This document shows, one piece after another, positions 36,401 through 46,355 of a DNA stretch of 64,000 bases. Each line of letters starts with the position of its first letter. The stretch's first letter is position 1. A program made the translations under genes and the position numbers. The notes beneath the pieces were generated by a model. The model had not been told where the DNA came from. It ran no database searches and saw nothing but the letters and a program-made list of their open reading frames with translations. Source of the stretch: Nemopilema nomurai (lineage: Eukaryota > Cnidaria > Scyphozoa > Rhizostomeae > Rhizostomatidae); assembly GCA_003864495.1 (NCBI GenBank), contig ML133452.1, positions 843,672 to 907,671 of the forward strand, given 5' to 3'.

Positions 36401-39400
36401 AGCTTTTTGTTTTTTCTAGAGATCAATTCAGGTAATTAGAATACAAGGCAGGTGAACCGTCCTACTTACATTACTTGTAGAGTCAGTTACTTAGTTCCTT
36501 TCTGGCTGGTACATTTCATTTGATGCAGCAGAATGCATCCTTTTAATTTGGCCTTTGGTTGCATGTTTCTCTTGCTACTCCTTATCTTTTGTTTTGGGTT
36601 GAATTTAGTAAGGTTTTGCCTGGATCCAGTTTCTAAGGCTTCCAGTTTAGTCCTTCTAATGAAGTCTATTGCTCTAATTTTCATTTGGAAATTCAAGAGT
36701 TCTCGATATTGTTTCTTGCTATGGATACCACTTAAGAATATTATTGATTTTATATTTCCTCGCAGTGGAGATTGTTGTATGTAAAATTTGTCATTCTGAA
36801 TTTTCTTAGATCAGATGCAAGTGCCTATAGATTTGTATTTGGACAGAACATAAGTGAGCGTGTTACAGTAAGCATTTCTTTTTTTATCACCAGTAGGAAA
36901 ACATATTGTTTTGTTATTGTTTTTTAATACCATGTATTCATGTGAAATTAGCTTTTGTTAAGAAGTATCCAACTCATTTGAAGGAATTATTAGCCCAATT
37001 ATTAGAACAATTAGCCCTGTTGAAGGGCTAATTGTTTTGTAAGGTGTATTTATGATTAGGTAACGCCGTTTGAAGAGAAAATGCAGACACAGAACTATCA
37101 AATAAACGAAGCTGTACATATGCAAACTACCCTTGTTCTGTTTAATTATTTTGTATGAAAATTGGTATGCTGTCTTTGCAGGGATTTGATACTGTATCGA
37201 AAGCAGATAATTCCACCGAAGGTATGTCATTCTTAAATTGCTTCAAACTTTCACATGTGTGTAATCTATAATCATCCTTTTTACTCTTATTTGATCGATA
37301 TTTTTAACAGTAGGTTAGGTGCCTCTCAAGTTTCAAGTCTCGCCATTTCTTAAGCAAAGCCAGACAGCTTTTGACAAGAATTGAAATTTTGATTGATAAA
37401 TCCTGTCTAATCACTGAATGAGGCGTTCTTAATACTTGCTAAAACCTATATATTGAATTTCATAGATCAGGTCTCTATGATTCTTCGTAAGAAATCCTGT
37501 TGCAGGGCCTCGGACAAAGGGGGGGGGGCCGGGGGGCTATGGCCCCCTCACTTTTTTGTAAGACAATAGCTTTGTTATAATTGTTTAAATCTCCCTTTGC
37601 CACTCCACTTTCCAACCTCCGTCGGAGCCTGTTGCCTATGACATTTTCTCTTTCTCAATCCTATCCAGTGGTGGGGCTGCGATGGCCCTCCTGCTGTGGG
37701 CAGTCCTCTCTCTCTCTCTTCACAGGTCCTCTACACATTGCGATGGAGTTAGGATAGCTCCCCTGTGCAATCGGTAAAACAGAGGGACAGTGCGGATAAA
37801 TGGCTTGGCCTCGAGTGCTGGCTTGAAAGCATGACCCGATAGCTCAGCCGTAGGGCACTTGGCGTACAAAGTCAGGGGTCCTGGGTTCGAGTCTCGTTAT
37901 TTTTCCGCACTCTCTTGTGAAGTTTTGTACCACAAAGCACTTGTTCAAATATTGAATTTCTTCAGAGAAAACTTGTAAGTGGCTAGTAATAGGCAAGAGT
38001 ATGATTTTTCAAACGAACGATTTTCGTTGATAGGAGACTCATTTGAAAACGCGGAGGAGATATCGGAAAAAGAGCTAGAGCAAAAATTAGCTGAAAACGC
38101 AGTGGAGCACATGAAGAAAGAAGAATCTAGCAAAATACACTTGAAGGAAATCGAGGTTGTGACAGGGGAAGAGGGCGAGCGAAACGTGCTTCAGGTATAG
38201 GGGAATGGGCTTACTCGGGCTTTGAAGCTGGGGCGGAAATAGTTTTCTAAGAGGTTCATTCCACGTCAAAGAGAGAAAGCCGTTTAGTCCAACCCTTAGA
38301 TTTGCCAAGCATTTTAATGCCATTTATAAGCTTTTGGGAAATAAAACGTTTGACCATTCTGTCATCTAGGATCATTGAGATAATATTTAAAGTTTATGAA
38401 TGTTTGGCAATTTTTAGGAAAATTTGTTCTAATTTTTAGGAAAATTTTTAGGAAAAGTTGAAATTTATTCAATGAAAGTAATATCTGAATATCTGTATCG
38501 TACAGGGATCAAATTAAAGAATATAAAAATGGCCTCTAATTTGTCTAAAAACAGAATAATCACGCCTAGCCAATCTAAGCCAATCTCTTAGTAATCAACT
38601 TCATCCTCGCGAAGAAAATATCCTAATTTCCATTTAGATCCAGTGCAAGCTGCATATATTATGTCAAGAAAAATCAAATTGGATAGAGAAAGGTAGAGGG
38701 ACTCTGAAATTGAATGATATTTGCAAATCAGAGAAAGATGATATTTTCCAGTCAAGGCTTGGTAAGTTTTTGTTTTCCACTTCTGACAGAGTAGTAGTAA
38801 AAGCACCGTAAACCTGATCAACAGCTAGTACCTAACTGCTTTGAAAGATGTCGTTGTTTATTTACTGAGCTTTTTTCAAGGGATTTCATTGTTAAAATGT
38901 TTGTGCCTCAGCGTAATTAGTGTCCATTTTGAAGCTCTCTCAGTCATTTTTTATTGAACTGCTTTCGTTCTGTGTCTGATACACATCGTTTTATAAGGAT
39001 GATCCGATTTTGTGAATTTATAATCCCCTTAAGGGAATTTTCTCCGGATCATGCTCAACATTTTATCATGGGGATGTTGAAAGCTATTTAAAAGCAACAA
39101 CAATTATTTTTACACTACCACGTGTTCCAATTATAAAATTTTCAAGTCCCGTTCATATTTAAAAGAACAGTTCAAATGCAAAAATTTGTTCTCTCAGATG
39201 ATATATTTTCACATTTTCAGAGGGCAAAGCTTTTAACTATCAGGAATTTTTATCTGGCAGCGGAGATTTAGAGTAAAGAAGTTTTAATGCAGGAACCATG
39301 ATTAGAAGCCCGAATCTCATTTGCGAGTGTAATTAACACATGGTAATATTGCTTTTCAGTGTTCCGAAGACAAGGCAGCTTTCAAGTTGTTCTGAATATG

Positions 39401-42400
39401 CTTCTTTGGCCTCAAATCAGCTACGACAAAGCCACTAGTAAGAGTTTAAGAATCACAGCAATAGATCCAGATACAGAAAAAATAAACGTTTATCTAATAA
39501 CGGTAAGTTTGAAATCGTTTTATAAAACAAGGTTTCGTTTTAATGAGTTTCTAGATAATGAATATAGGAGGGAAAATAGAGTGCATGCTCCCACTACCAA
39601 AAGGACAAAACACCAGCAGAAGGAGAGGAACCACCCCGAAATTGTAAAAGTTGCAATGCCCCAATTAAGCACGACACGGCTAATCTAGCACGGTGTAGAG
39701 AATCCAGATTGCGCCAAAACATACACTGACGACAATTTTCGCATAATTGGACAAGATAGGTCGTCTTTTCACCTAGGTGTTTGAGGGTCTGTTTATGTAT
39801 CTATGCTAAATCCTTTTCTGTGTGGACAAAAAGCGTTCGTCACTTCATTTGGAAGTTGACGCTGCTTGGTCTTAAGACAGCCAATCATGTGCTCTCTTTA
39901 GAACCCTAGTGTCTATTCATCTTAGACTGACTATTTGTTTTATCAGCTTTGAGTCATCTTCCGACATCTGAATACTCTGAGGAGTAAAAGGCGCTTTAAG
40001 TTCACAGCCATTTTATTCCCGTTGCCGCTCACAACGGCGATATCTACATTCTTTTGTATTTAGGCCCCGTTTACACGAGAGATAAAGGAACGGATCCAAA
40101 AGATTTAAATTTAGGTACGATATGGGTACGATACACAAGCGTTTACACGAGATCGGATCCTAAACTATAATGCGTCCACACGGGAACGGACCAAAAGCGA
40201 ATCTCTATTTTTAAGCATTCGCAATGGCAAGGTGGTTGTTAATTTTCAGTTTGGTGGTCTCGTTACACTGCCGTGCCTTTGCGGATCCGTATCCACCCGT
40301 TTACACGGCGCCGGTGAAGGAACGGATCCAAATGGATTCGCTCTCTAATCGTGCCTAAAAAGGTACGGATCTTTCCAAGAAAAGATACGGATCCTACCGT
40401 GCCCGTGTAAACGCAAGGCCTATCGGAGCCAGTTTGGGTACGGATCTCTGCGGATTTTTTTCCGTGTAAACGGGGCCTTAAGTGCACTCAGTTACAGATT
40501 ATACAAATTTCAACGAGAAAAACCATTGTCTGCTCTTTTATCCTTTAGTTTAGCTAAGATGAGTTTATTTACATTTAGGAAACATCTCTGTTGTATAAGG
40601 TCCAAGTAAATGAAATAATATATTGGCGATTTCTATTTGTTTGATCTTTACTTCGAGTCTTCCTTTTGGTGACATTTAATTCCATCCACCAGCGTATTAA
40701 TTTTAACTTTAAAAAGGTCATCGCTAAACGTTTTCACGTTTGACATTTGATGCAGGGTACGCCAAAAGACATTACACAGCTGCACACCGCAATTGATCGA
40801 CGAGTTATTGCATTACTTCGCAACACGTCAGACGCAGGAGCTTCTGCCAGTCCAGAAGTGATCTCTGATAGCGAGAATAACGATAGCTGTGAAGGAGCAA
40901 CTAGCAACGCAGCAGCAAACAAAGCTGAAAAGCACAGGGGTAAGGGCAGTATAGTGTATGCTTTTGATCAATATGTTTGTTTACTGCAGTCCGAACTTGC
41001 GATTTGGGAGGAATTGGTTGAAAACTATTAAACATGATGATTACTCCTTGTTAAAACTTTTCTGTGAAGAAAATTTGCAAGTCTTCGCACATTCCTCAAA
41101 AATTTTTATTGGCTTAGAAATAATGTAAGAATAATTAACACTTGATCGTGTAAATTTATATCGATTTGGCAAACTTTGAGCAGGCAATTTTAATCATCTA
41201 CTCTTAGGTGCCTAATTGCCCGAGGGGGTCAGAATTCACAGGGTGCTCGGATTTTATGCTCAAAGTTAATTGGCGGGGTCCCAATTACCGGGGGATCTAA
41301 ATTCTAAAGTTCCATATACTGAAATTCCCCACACGCATCCTCAAACTTCAGCTGTATTAACCGTTTTATATTCCGGTATAAATATGAAATGTTTTGATTT
41401 TTTCTTTACAGTTATTAACACAAAAGTGCCAAAATCGATTAGGAGGGGGTCCTAATTAGAGCAGGGGGTTGGAAAAATTTTCAAAAATTAATTAGGAGAG
41501 GCTTGATGGCAATTAGACACCTAATAGTATATATTGCTACATCCATGATCTTTCTTAATTACCATTTATTCGTTTTTGTGGCACTTTCTTTCATTCAGGC
41601 CACCCTACCTCTCATTTTGGTGACCCTCTGTTTTGTTTCGTAGACCCTATTTTTCATTTGGCCCAATTTTTAAATTTTGGTGACCCTCTGTTTCGTCTCA
41701 GTGACCATTGCTTTTATTTTGGGGACCCTGTCTTAGTTTGAACAACTCAACCCTCAGAGGCGCTGGACGCTTTATGATGCAGCGGGGGCAAAACCCCAGA
41801 AAGGGCACCTAATGTTTGCAAAGTTAGTGTGTCCATGATAGCAAAAGGAATCATCTATCGTTTTTGTGGATGAGAAACAACCAGGGCTGCATTTACGACT
41901 ACCAGAGTCATGGGCCCAGGTTGATGAGGCCTCCTAAAATATGCCAAAGATTTTTGTGTCATGTTACTCAATTCATCAACATCACTTTGTATAGGCTCCA
42001 CAAATTTAACTTTTTACCAAATTTTGCATGGGTAAATGCGTCACTGGAAACGGCTGGCTTCCAATGTCTCTTAAACAAGAGAATTACAATTCCACTAACA
42101 AAATATTACCAAACAGTATGAAACTGAGCGTTGTGGCTTGTAGGAGGAGATTTAAACGACCATACCATAAAGAGGCCAATTCTTTTAAGTAAAACCAAAG
42201 CTGATTTCACAAAGCAATGTTTCAAAAAGGGTGCTTGCCTGCCCCACGCTGCCCTAGCACCATTAGAGCAACAGGGTCAGCTGCCCCCCTGTGGCTCCAG
42301 TGCCCATGTTAGCCTTGGAGTCCTCCCCTTTGGTGACCTTGGTTTTCATGTAGGTGACCCCATCTTTTTAAATGGATTGCTGTTAACCTATATTTTATAT

Positions 42401-42517
42401 GATTTAGAGTCACCAATTCTCAAAGATGAAGAAACAAACAGAGCAGTGCCGGCCAAAGACTCCAGTGAACAAAATGACTCAGGTAACAGTAATGACAGTT
42501 CTGAGCATGAAACGTGA
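33458..42517 (+). CDS. RANBP3: Ran-binding protein 3 (RanBD1 nuclear export cofactor)
   Basis: Fourteen coding exons: 33458-33469, 33761-33785, 34301-34351, 34514-34594, 35532-35567, 35708-35745, 36258-36397, 36810-36867, 37182-37221, 37980-38194, 38638-38761, 39360-39502, 40756-40939, 42408-42517; the sum is in frame, 418 aa. The first exon is only MDDK. The N-terminal half is low complexity, with two LRPSALS motifs and a basic PKKRK at about 58-62 that fits a nuclear localisation signal. Next come RFVFGQNISERV (about 135-146), then a RanBD1 domain (about 190-345): EVVTGEEGERNVLQ, CKLHILCQ, RGRGTLKLND, SKSLRITAIDP. The tail is acidic and Ser-rich. Known role: RANBP3 binds Ran-GTP and CRM1/XPO1 and assists nuclear export. 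Human isoforms are somewhat longer. The acceptor of the exon at 37980 is weak (see findings). Introns hold several transposons. AATAAA at 43314. Confidence 0.95.
37515..37560. repeat. G-rich/C-rich fold-back repeat fragment
   Basis: A GGGGGGGGGG run followed by GGGGGGCTATGGCCCCCTCA and CTTTTTTG resembles the block at 32214-32255 (GGGGGGCTGAATCCCCCTCT, then CACTTTTTG). Two related fragments, probably from an inverted-repeat element with an interior like the 30.8-kb MITE. No target duplication could be fixed. Confidence 0.5.
37833..37905 (+). repeat. tRNA-like sequence, probable SINE head
   Basis: The stretch has a box A-like TAGCTCAGCCG (37840-37850) and a box B-like GGTTCGAGTCTC (37884-37895) at tRNA-like spacing. 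The T-stem pairs poorly (CTGGG against CTCGT) and no clean acceptor stem forms, so it is not a working tRNA. It lies in the RANBP3 intron about 75 bases before the exon at 37980. A tRNA-derived SINE is the simplest reading; only one copy is visible here. Confidence 0.45.
39695..39960 (+). mobile_element. Retroelement 3' fragment, copy C
   Basis: Plus-strand reading gives ENPDCAKTYTDDNFRIIGQ then SSFHLGV, a stop, and a degraded remainder through about 39860. It lies in the RANBP3 intron between exons ending 39502 and starting 40756. Orientation is opposite to copies A and B. The tail near 39960-40030 (ATACTCTGAGGAGT) resembles sequence at 49715-49740 in the DPH5 intron, suggesting another fragment there. 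Confidence 0.62.
40063..40477. mobile_element. PIF/Harbinger-like MITE with TTA target duplication
   Basis: A 415-bp element begins GGCCCCGTTTACAC and ends GTGTAAACGGGGCC, a perfect 14-bp inverted repeat. TTA flanks both sides (40060-40062 and 40478-40480), the Harbinger-type 3-bp target. The interior repeats motifs GTTTACACG and ACGGATCC in both orientations. Non-coding. It lies in the RANBP3 intron before exon 40756. Confidence 0.83.
41207..41521. mobile_element. Non-autonomous TIR element, TA target site
   Basis: Left end GGTGCCTAATTGCC and right end GGCAATTAGACACC are inverted repeats (13 of 14 match), flanked by TA on both sides, so a mariner-like target. The interior has repeated GGGGGTCCTAATTA-type blocks. 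Length 315 bp, no coding capacity, inside the last RANBP3 intron. Confidence 0.72.
41600..41740 (+). repeat. Degenerate tandem repeat (TTTTGGTGACCCTCTGTTT unit)
   Basis: Units resembling TTTTGGTGACCCTCTGTTT recur at least four times with spacing of about 30-40 bases, with decay. A related TTTGGTGACC string is at 42322. It sits in the last RANBP3 intron between two MITEs. Confidence 0.55.
41882..42046. mobile_element. hAT-like MITE, copy 2
   Basis: Same ends as the element at 11043-11210: CAGGGCTGCATTTA on the left and TAAATGCGTCACTG on the right, with a shared interior GGGCCCAG. Flanking 8-mers are GAAACAAC and GAAACGGC, 6 of 8 identical, consistent with an aged 8-bp target duplication. Length 165 bp. 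Confidence 0.68.
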
Positions 42518-43313
42518 TATAATCATTTAGCTGGCTCTGTCAAGACTCTAGTGTATAAACCAAAATGGGGATATCTTATCCTTGGTAGTATGTAATTGTG
42601 TTACTTTTTGTTGCTCTCTTTCCCTGAAGATGCAACAAGATGATCAGCCACAGAAACATTTGCAGTTTAGACTGTTTGAACACTCCAGTCTTCACTTTGG
42701 TACCAAGTTGACCTAAGCTATCACACCTTTTATGAAAATTAGACAGCCATTTGAAGGACCATTCAAGTAAAAAATTGTATTGATATGTGGCTAATGTTCT
42801 CCATCACAGAAGAAATGTAAATCTTGTTGTAATGATATTTACTCAACTGGATCCAAATATATTCAATGGATGCCTTAGTTGGCTAGACCATGTTGTCACC
42901 ATCATTGTTAGTTCTTTCCTGTGTAACAGAGTAGTAGAATGCTAGAAAGGATGCATAATTTTAGCTTTTTCTTCTCTTCTAGTCAAAATAATATTTTAAG
43001 AACCATCACTAAATTTTTTCAGAACCTTTTTTTTGTTTCAAAGAAAAGATTCTTATAAACTAAGAATTTTCAATAGAAAAAATTGTCTCAGTAGCTGATG
43101 CTTAATATCAAAATTCGAAAGGTTATGTTTGATGAATGACAGGATAGTGTCAATTTGTTTTTTACTTTCTTCAAGCATAGATAATAAATTACATGTATTA
43201 TAAAGGTGTGTTAAGTATAACATGACTTCTAAATGGTATACAAGTTAGTTAAAAATCAACAATCATTTAACTATGACATTATGCATGATAATGTATTATA
43301 CATGCTGCTATAA

Positions 43314-43319
43314 AATAAA
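43314..43319 (+). other. Candidate RANBP3 polyadenylation signal
   Basis: AATAAA about 800 bases after the RANBP3 stop, in AT-rich sequence. It lies about 120 bases from the stop codon of the convergent ankyrin gene, so the two 3' UTRs are likely to abut or overlap. Confidence 0.45.
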
Positions 43320-43441
43320 AAGAAAGATGATATGTCCCTGTTTTCACAGCAATGTCTCAATCATTCTCTATCCTTCTGAGTAAGATAATCGACATCACAA
43401 AAGCACTAAACATGTGATCGCAAGCCGGATAAAGGACTAAA

Positions 43442-46246
43442 TTACCAAGCAATTTTTTTGTAGTCAACATCCTGTCTAAGCCACTCATTTCTGACTTTTT
43501 GAGTGCAACCTTCTAAGATGGCTGTCCATTTGTGGGCTCTAGGTGAACTTCTTTGGATGTTAGCAATGCCAAACATTCAATGGTTCAGTATCTTGATGAG
43601 ATAGTTATCAATCTCAGCCAACACTAGAAAAGATAATACTTGAGCATCTGAAACTAAACATAATGTAGCTGAGGTTGATAAAATAATTTGGAAAGAGACA
43701 AATCTCAAAATATTGCTGACATTAAGGGATCAAGCCTCTGAAAACTTAAATAAAGTGAAAAAAATCCAATCTCACCCAAAATTGTTGGTAAGCAGAACCT
43801 ACCTTTTTTATGTCCCTGCTTGTGTGCTATATCCATTACTGTAGTCTGATATATGTTCTTCTTGGTCAGGTCAGCCCCACTTTCTGTAAAAAACACCATG
43901 CTCTTTCTTTTGTAACACATTTCTTACCAAATCTTTTTTTCTTATTTGTGTAACAATATTTATTATTTTCTTCCAAAAATTACTTGTCCATCTTTCCACC
44001 TTTTCTACATAACACAAGTGTCTGAGATTAATCTATACAAGCTAGCCTAAACTGAATAAGTATTGAAGAAAATTTTTGTTAACACAGTAAACAGATTAAT
44101 ATATTATAGCTGTGTCCTTTGATACCACCTGTTGCTATTCAATGATATCTTAGCAGTTGGCTCCAACATAATGATTTTAGAGTCTATTTTGGCAAATAGA
44201 TTAAGATTATCTCACCTTTCACGAAAAATAGCATAATTGAGAGAACAATGTTATTGTAATCACCATTAAATTAACCTGATAAAAGATAGCATTGTTAAGT
44301 GTGTTGCTTGAACCTTTTCCACCAAAAATTGGACTTGCCAGTATGTATTATTGGATCACCATATTGCAACTGTCACTCTGACACATAGCAACAGTGGTGG
44401 AATGCAAAAAAGATTTTACCGAGCATAAGTTTCACAATGTGGTGGTGATCATTAAAGGCTGCATACATCAATGGTGTCACCTCCTCCTAAAAACAAGGAA
44501 GAGCAAATTTGGTATGAATTTTAAAATACTTTGGAATAAAGGAATTCCTGAAAATAATTTCCAAATTATTTTCAAAGATTATTTGATTTGAAACAGAATA
44601 TTAACTAAATTATAATGTGAATATTGTATCATTGGAATTTGAATTTAACTATAGACTGTGCAAAATTTAATCAATATATGATCAACTATTCACTACATAC
44701 GAAATTGGAAGTATCTACGTCAGCACCATACTTCAGCAAAAGTTTGCAAGCATCAGCGTACCCCCTGCTACATGCAATTGACAGAGGTGAGTTTGATTCG
44801 CATGTTTTTCCATTGACATCAGCACCAAACTGCACCAAGCAGTCAATGGCACCAAGCTAAAATGAACCACCAAAATGTTGTCCAAAACTTATACATAAAC
44901 TTTCAAAGAATGTAGAATATTCTTCATTTTGCTAACCATTCCTTCTTATGGTATTTTTGTATGGACAAGTTTAAACCCTTTCATAAAAGTGAAATTTTTA
45001 TTTAATATTTGCCACAAAATTTTTTAGATATAATCTTATCAATGAAAAGCTTTGATGCAAATAAGCAACAATGTACTAACAATTCAAACTTTCGACCAAT
45101 TTCATGAAAATATGTTAGCAAGGCAAACAGTGACTATATACAAATAGTTACCCATACCTGTCTCTGATATGCTGCCCATCCCAAAGGAGTGTTACCTGAG
45201 TCATCAACAGCGTTCACATCAGCACCTAAAGAGCAGCGTTACAAACAAGTTTTCAAGATCATGCCTTATCTTGCTCTCTTATAAATAAGGCTACAAAAAC
45301 ATTCTGGTAGAGATGATCAGCTTAGAAGTTGCTGCAAAGCAGCAGAGTGAAGGTTTAAAAAAGAGATTTCAATAAACATAAGAAAATATACATTGAACTA
45401 AATGGTATTTATGGCTTGAACTAAAAAGATATAAGGACACAGTTGGGTCAACATAAATTATGTGTTCCTTTGTACCCTTGGTATTCTTAGCATTTGCTAT
45501 TCTAAAAATATTCTAAAACATATAATAGGTTTTACCAGGGTTGTAGAATTAGGGGGCTCAGGGGATCATTGTTTTTTGCAATATTTTTTGCAAGGCATAC
45601 CTTGGAGCTTTACTTACCATTAGCAATCAGCAATTTGATGTTTGCAATATCCCCATTACCTGCATAATATTGTAGGCTTGTATCTGTAATGAAATCCAAA
45701 AAGATGTGCATGTTGCAATATAAATTCTAAGGATATCAAACTCACATAAAGTTTTAATTTAACTCAGAGGAAACCAACATAACTTTTTGAAATATGTTTG
45801 TTGTATCTTATGTTGCCTGACCAGATTATATACGACAAGAAGCTTGAATTGAGTTATGAAAAAATGATAAATCATACCATTAGGCTTAGAATCTTTCACT
45901 TTAACAGAATCCTTTTCCGAAAAAAAACTTCCGCTGACAGTATTTATTTTGTCTGAATAGGAAAAAGATTATAGAATTTACAAAAACAAGCATTTCTAAT
46001 CGCAAAATTACATAATTCTTAAATTTTGCAACGAACTTACCAAAAAGCTAAAAAAACAATTAGACGTCATCGTATGTCTGAATTTTCAAATATTTAATTA
46101 ATGAGTGATAAATAAGAATTGAAACATATTCTAAAAGGATAGCCAGCCTCTAAATACCCAGCTTCTGATTGCTTACTTCGAAGTGAACTACTAAACAATG
46201 CAGCAACTTCAAGATCTGGTGAGCTGTTTCCCGAATTAGTGGCCAT
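43442..46246 (-). CDS. Ankyrin-repeat protein, 225 aa
   Basis: Eight exons on the minus strand: 46246-46177, 45952-45878, 45683-45618, 45225-45158, 44856-44701, 44486-44420, 43883-43803, 43536-43442; phases agree and give 225 aa. The N-terminal third (MATNSGNSSPDLEVAAL onward) is not repetitive. About five ankyrin repeats follow, with typical pieces TSLQYYAGNGDIANIKLLIANGADVN split over exons, GNTPLGWAAYQRQ, SPLSIACSRGYADACKLLLKYGADVD, VTPLMYAAFNDHHHIVKLML. The C-terminus is a basic, Trp-containing tail ending KIAW. The last acceptor is AG just before CCCACAAA at 43536; using the AG two bases earlier gives an early stop. Ankyrin repeats bind other proteins; I cannot name the orthologue. The gene is head-to-head with DPH5 and convergent with RANBP3. 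Confidence 0.88.
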
Positions 46247-46355
46247 TTTGTGTAGCCTTTTGAAATAACCTCGTTATAAACCCGAGATACAAACACTGCA
46301 GGCGCGCACGAGGTCGTCCTAATAGATTGTACTGTTGAATGACCTTACGGTAAAA
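46247..46355. promoter_or_regulatory. Bidirectional promoter between ankyrin gene and DPH5
   Basis: Only 109 bases separate the two start codons, which face away from each other. The segment includes a GC-richer stretch (GCAGGCGCGCACGAGGTCG, near 46300) in otherwise AT-rich surroundings and no obvious TATA box near either start. Compact head-to-head pairs like this usually share a core promoter; here that is inference from spacing. Confidence 0.65.

Noticed and set aside
37833..37905. Functional tRNA gene
   Set aside because: Box A and box B are present but the T stem and acceptor stem do not pair well; a SINE head is more likely.
46335..46355. Upstream start for DPH5 (MNDLTVK)
   Set aside because: It begins with TTG; the family's conserved N-terminus begins exactly at [10 protein letters not shown], encoded by the ATG at 46356.
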